The notes under the pieces were generated by a model. That model was given only the letters and a program-made list of their open reading frames with translations, did not search any database and had not been told where the DNA came from. A program made the translations under genes and the position numbers. This document shows positions 59,134-59,658 of a DNA stretch of 59,658 nucleotides, piece by piece. This DNA is from Clostridiales bacterium (GTDB taxonomy: Bacteria; Bacillota; Clostridia; Tissierellales; GPF-1), in assembly GCA_013619125.1 (NCBI GenBank), contig JABXKS010000036.1:1-59658 (forward strand), in the 5' to 3' direction. Each line of letters begins with the position of its first letter. The stretch's first letter is position 1.

Positions 59134-59162
59134 ATTATATCGATTCCTTTGTCCTGTGTAAA
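59134..59162 (-). promoter_or_regulatory. GntR-gene promoter
   Basis: TTTACA (59157-59162), 17 bases, TATAAT (59134-59139), reading leftward. Confidence 0.85.
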
Positions 59163-59220
59163 GGATCCCCATGTTCAAAACTACCTCCTTATCCATATTG
59201 CGGGATTTTTCTGAAAAAGG

Positions 59221-59266
59221 TTGACAGGAGAAATTATTATTAGATATACTACTGGTGTGATCAGTA
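59221..59266 (+). promoter_or_regulatory. Desulfidase-like gene promoter and candidate GntR operator
   Basis: TTGACA (59221-59226), 18 bases, TATACT (59245-59250). The inverted repeat TACTG-N7-CAGTA (59250-59266) begins at the last base of the -10, an ideal repressor site. Confidence 0.7.
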
Positions 59267-59309
59267 AGCATATTAATAGTACTCATAATAGATGAAAAAG
59301 GAGATTCAA

Positions 59310-59658
59310 ATGAAACCAGAGATTTCTAATGCCTATATTCAGATGCTTCAACAAGAACTGATCCCTGCTTTGGGATGCACCGAACCGATTGCCATTGCTT
59401 TGGCTGCTGCAAAGGCACGCGAGATCTTGAGTTGCTTTCCTGAATCTTTGGAAATCCGATGCAGCGGAAATATCATTAAAAACGTAAAAAGCGTGACTGT
59501 TCCCAATTCAGGTGGTCTGAAAGGAATCGAAGCCGCTGCCACCCTTGGCCTGGTAGGCGGAAACCCAGCAGGTGACTTGGAAGTACTTTCGGGCATCACC
59601 GACGACCACTGCCAAGAAACCCAGAAACTGCTGGAAAAGGGATTTACGACCTGCAAGC
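59310..59658 (+). CDS. L-cysteine desulfidase / UPF0597-like protein, partial (C-terminus off the window)
   Basis: The first 116 codons are visible, from ATG 59310 with AAGGAG six bases upstream. ELIPALGCTEPIAIALAAAK near residue 18 is the hallmark of the UPF0597 / CyuA family, serine-dehydratase-alpha-like 4Fe-4S enzymes that break L-cysteine to pyruvate, ammonia and sulfide. The Cys of ALGCTEP is a cluster ligand in this family. VPNSGGLKGIEAAATLGLVGG follows. It is divergent from the GntR regulator gene, so amino-acid-responsive control is likely. Confidence 0.88.
   Translation, partial: MKPEISNAYIQMLQQELIPALGCTEPIAIALAAAKAREILSCFPESLEIRCSGNIIKNVKSVTVPNSGGLKGIEAAATLGLVGGNPAGDLEVLSGITDDHCQETQKLLEKGFTTCK

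Overview
The window looks like a chromosomal segment of an anaerobic, low-to-mid GC Bacillota, most likely a clostridium. The evidence is the strong AGGAGG-type ribosome binding sites, a SAM-I riboswitch on metK, a short-form HisG paired with HisZ, long-form HPF, PTS/PRD regulators, CCA-encoding tRNA genes, and a coenzyme-B12-dependent class II ribonucleotide reductase. The species cannot be named from sequence alone. No phage, transposase or CRISPR array is visible.

Layout. 1-300: start of a cut-off lipoprotein gene. 0.95-8.4 kb: a leftward operon for an unknown amino-sugar-like substrate (PRD regulator, cog3964-type amidohydrolase, a second PRD protein, SFCGS/DUF4312/DUF4311/DUF4310, DgaE-like ammonia-lyase, DgaF-like aldolase). 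8.4-14.05 kb: a RiPP-like locus. It has two 28-residue precursor peptides on the + strand, enclosed by leftward genes for a PqqD-like recognition protein, a lasso-B2-type transglutaminase-like protease, a nucleotidyltransferase, an HprK-like kinase, a DUF362 protein and a B12-binding radical SAM enzyme. It has no macrolactam synthetase and no transporter. 14.1-17.4 kb: Dabb protein, dut and nrdJ, with paired NrdR-like boxes. 17.5-19.8 kb: a secreted putative glycosidase and a divergent alpha/beta hydrolase. 19.85-32.4 kb: a 12-gene leftward sugar operon. It encodes a PRD regulator carrying a fused EIIA, ascorbate-type PTS EIIB and EIIC, an epimerase, DhaL, DhaK, a class II aldolase, a FucI/AraA-like isomerase, a GH42 enzyme, a HAD phosphatase and an iron-type alcohol dehydrogenase.

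32.5-34.4 kb: tRNA-Ile, hpf, a dense cluster of DnaA-box-like sites, and comF. 34.5-42 kb: a compact rightward histidine operon, hisZGDCBHAF-hisIE, with a strong promoter and terminator; a histidinol-phosphate phosphatase gene is not in it. 42-49.2 kb: ADP-ribosylglycohydrolase-like protein, a zinc-metallopeptidase-like lipoprotein divergent from an OmpR/HisK two-component pair, recD2, and a coiled-coil/zinc-ribbon protein. 49.3-52.6 kb: AEC transporter, a lipid-anchored FAD reductase under a promoter with two matching palindromes, and a MarR regulator. 52.6-57.4 kb: metK with its riboswitch, a lipoprotein, a small exporter, tRNA-Pro and a YgiQ radical SAM protein. 57.4-59.66 kb: polysaccharide deacetylase with a coding tandem repeat, a GntR regulator, and the divergent start of a CyuA-like L-cysteine desulfidase.

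The strongest candidate for an undescribed system is the RiPP-like locus at 8.4-14.05 kb. The precursor leaders keep lasso-type spacing (YxxPxL, then Thr ten residues after the Leu), but the predicted cores are only eight residues long and the lasso ring-closing enzyme is absent. Second tier: the SFCGS/DUF4310-4312 operon as a possible unrecognised transporter, and the sugar operon whose only visible EIIA is part of its regulator.
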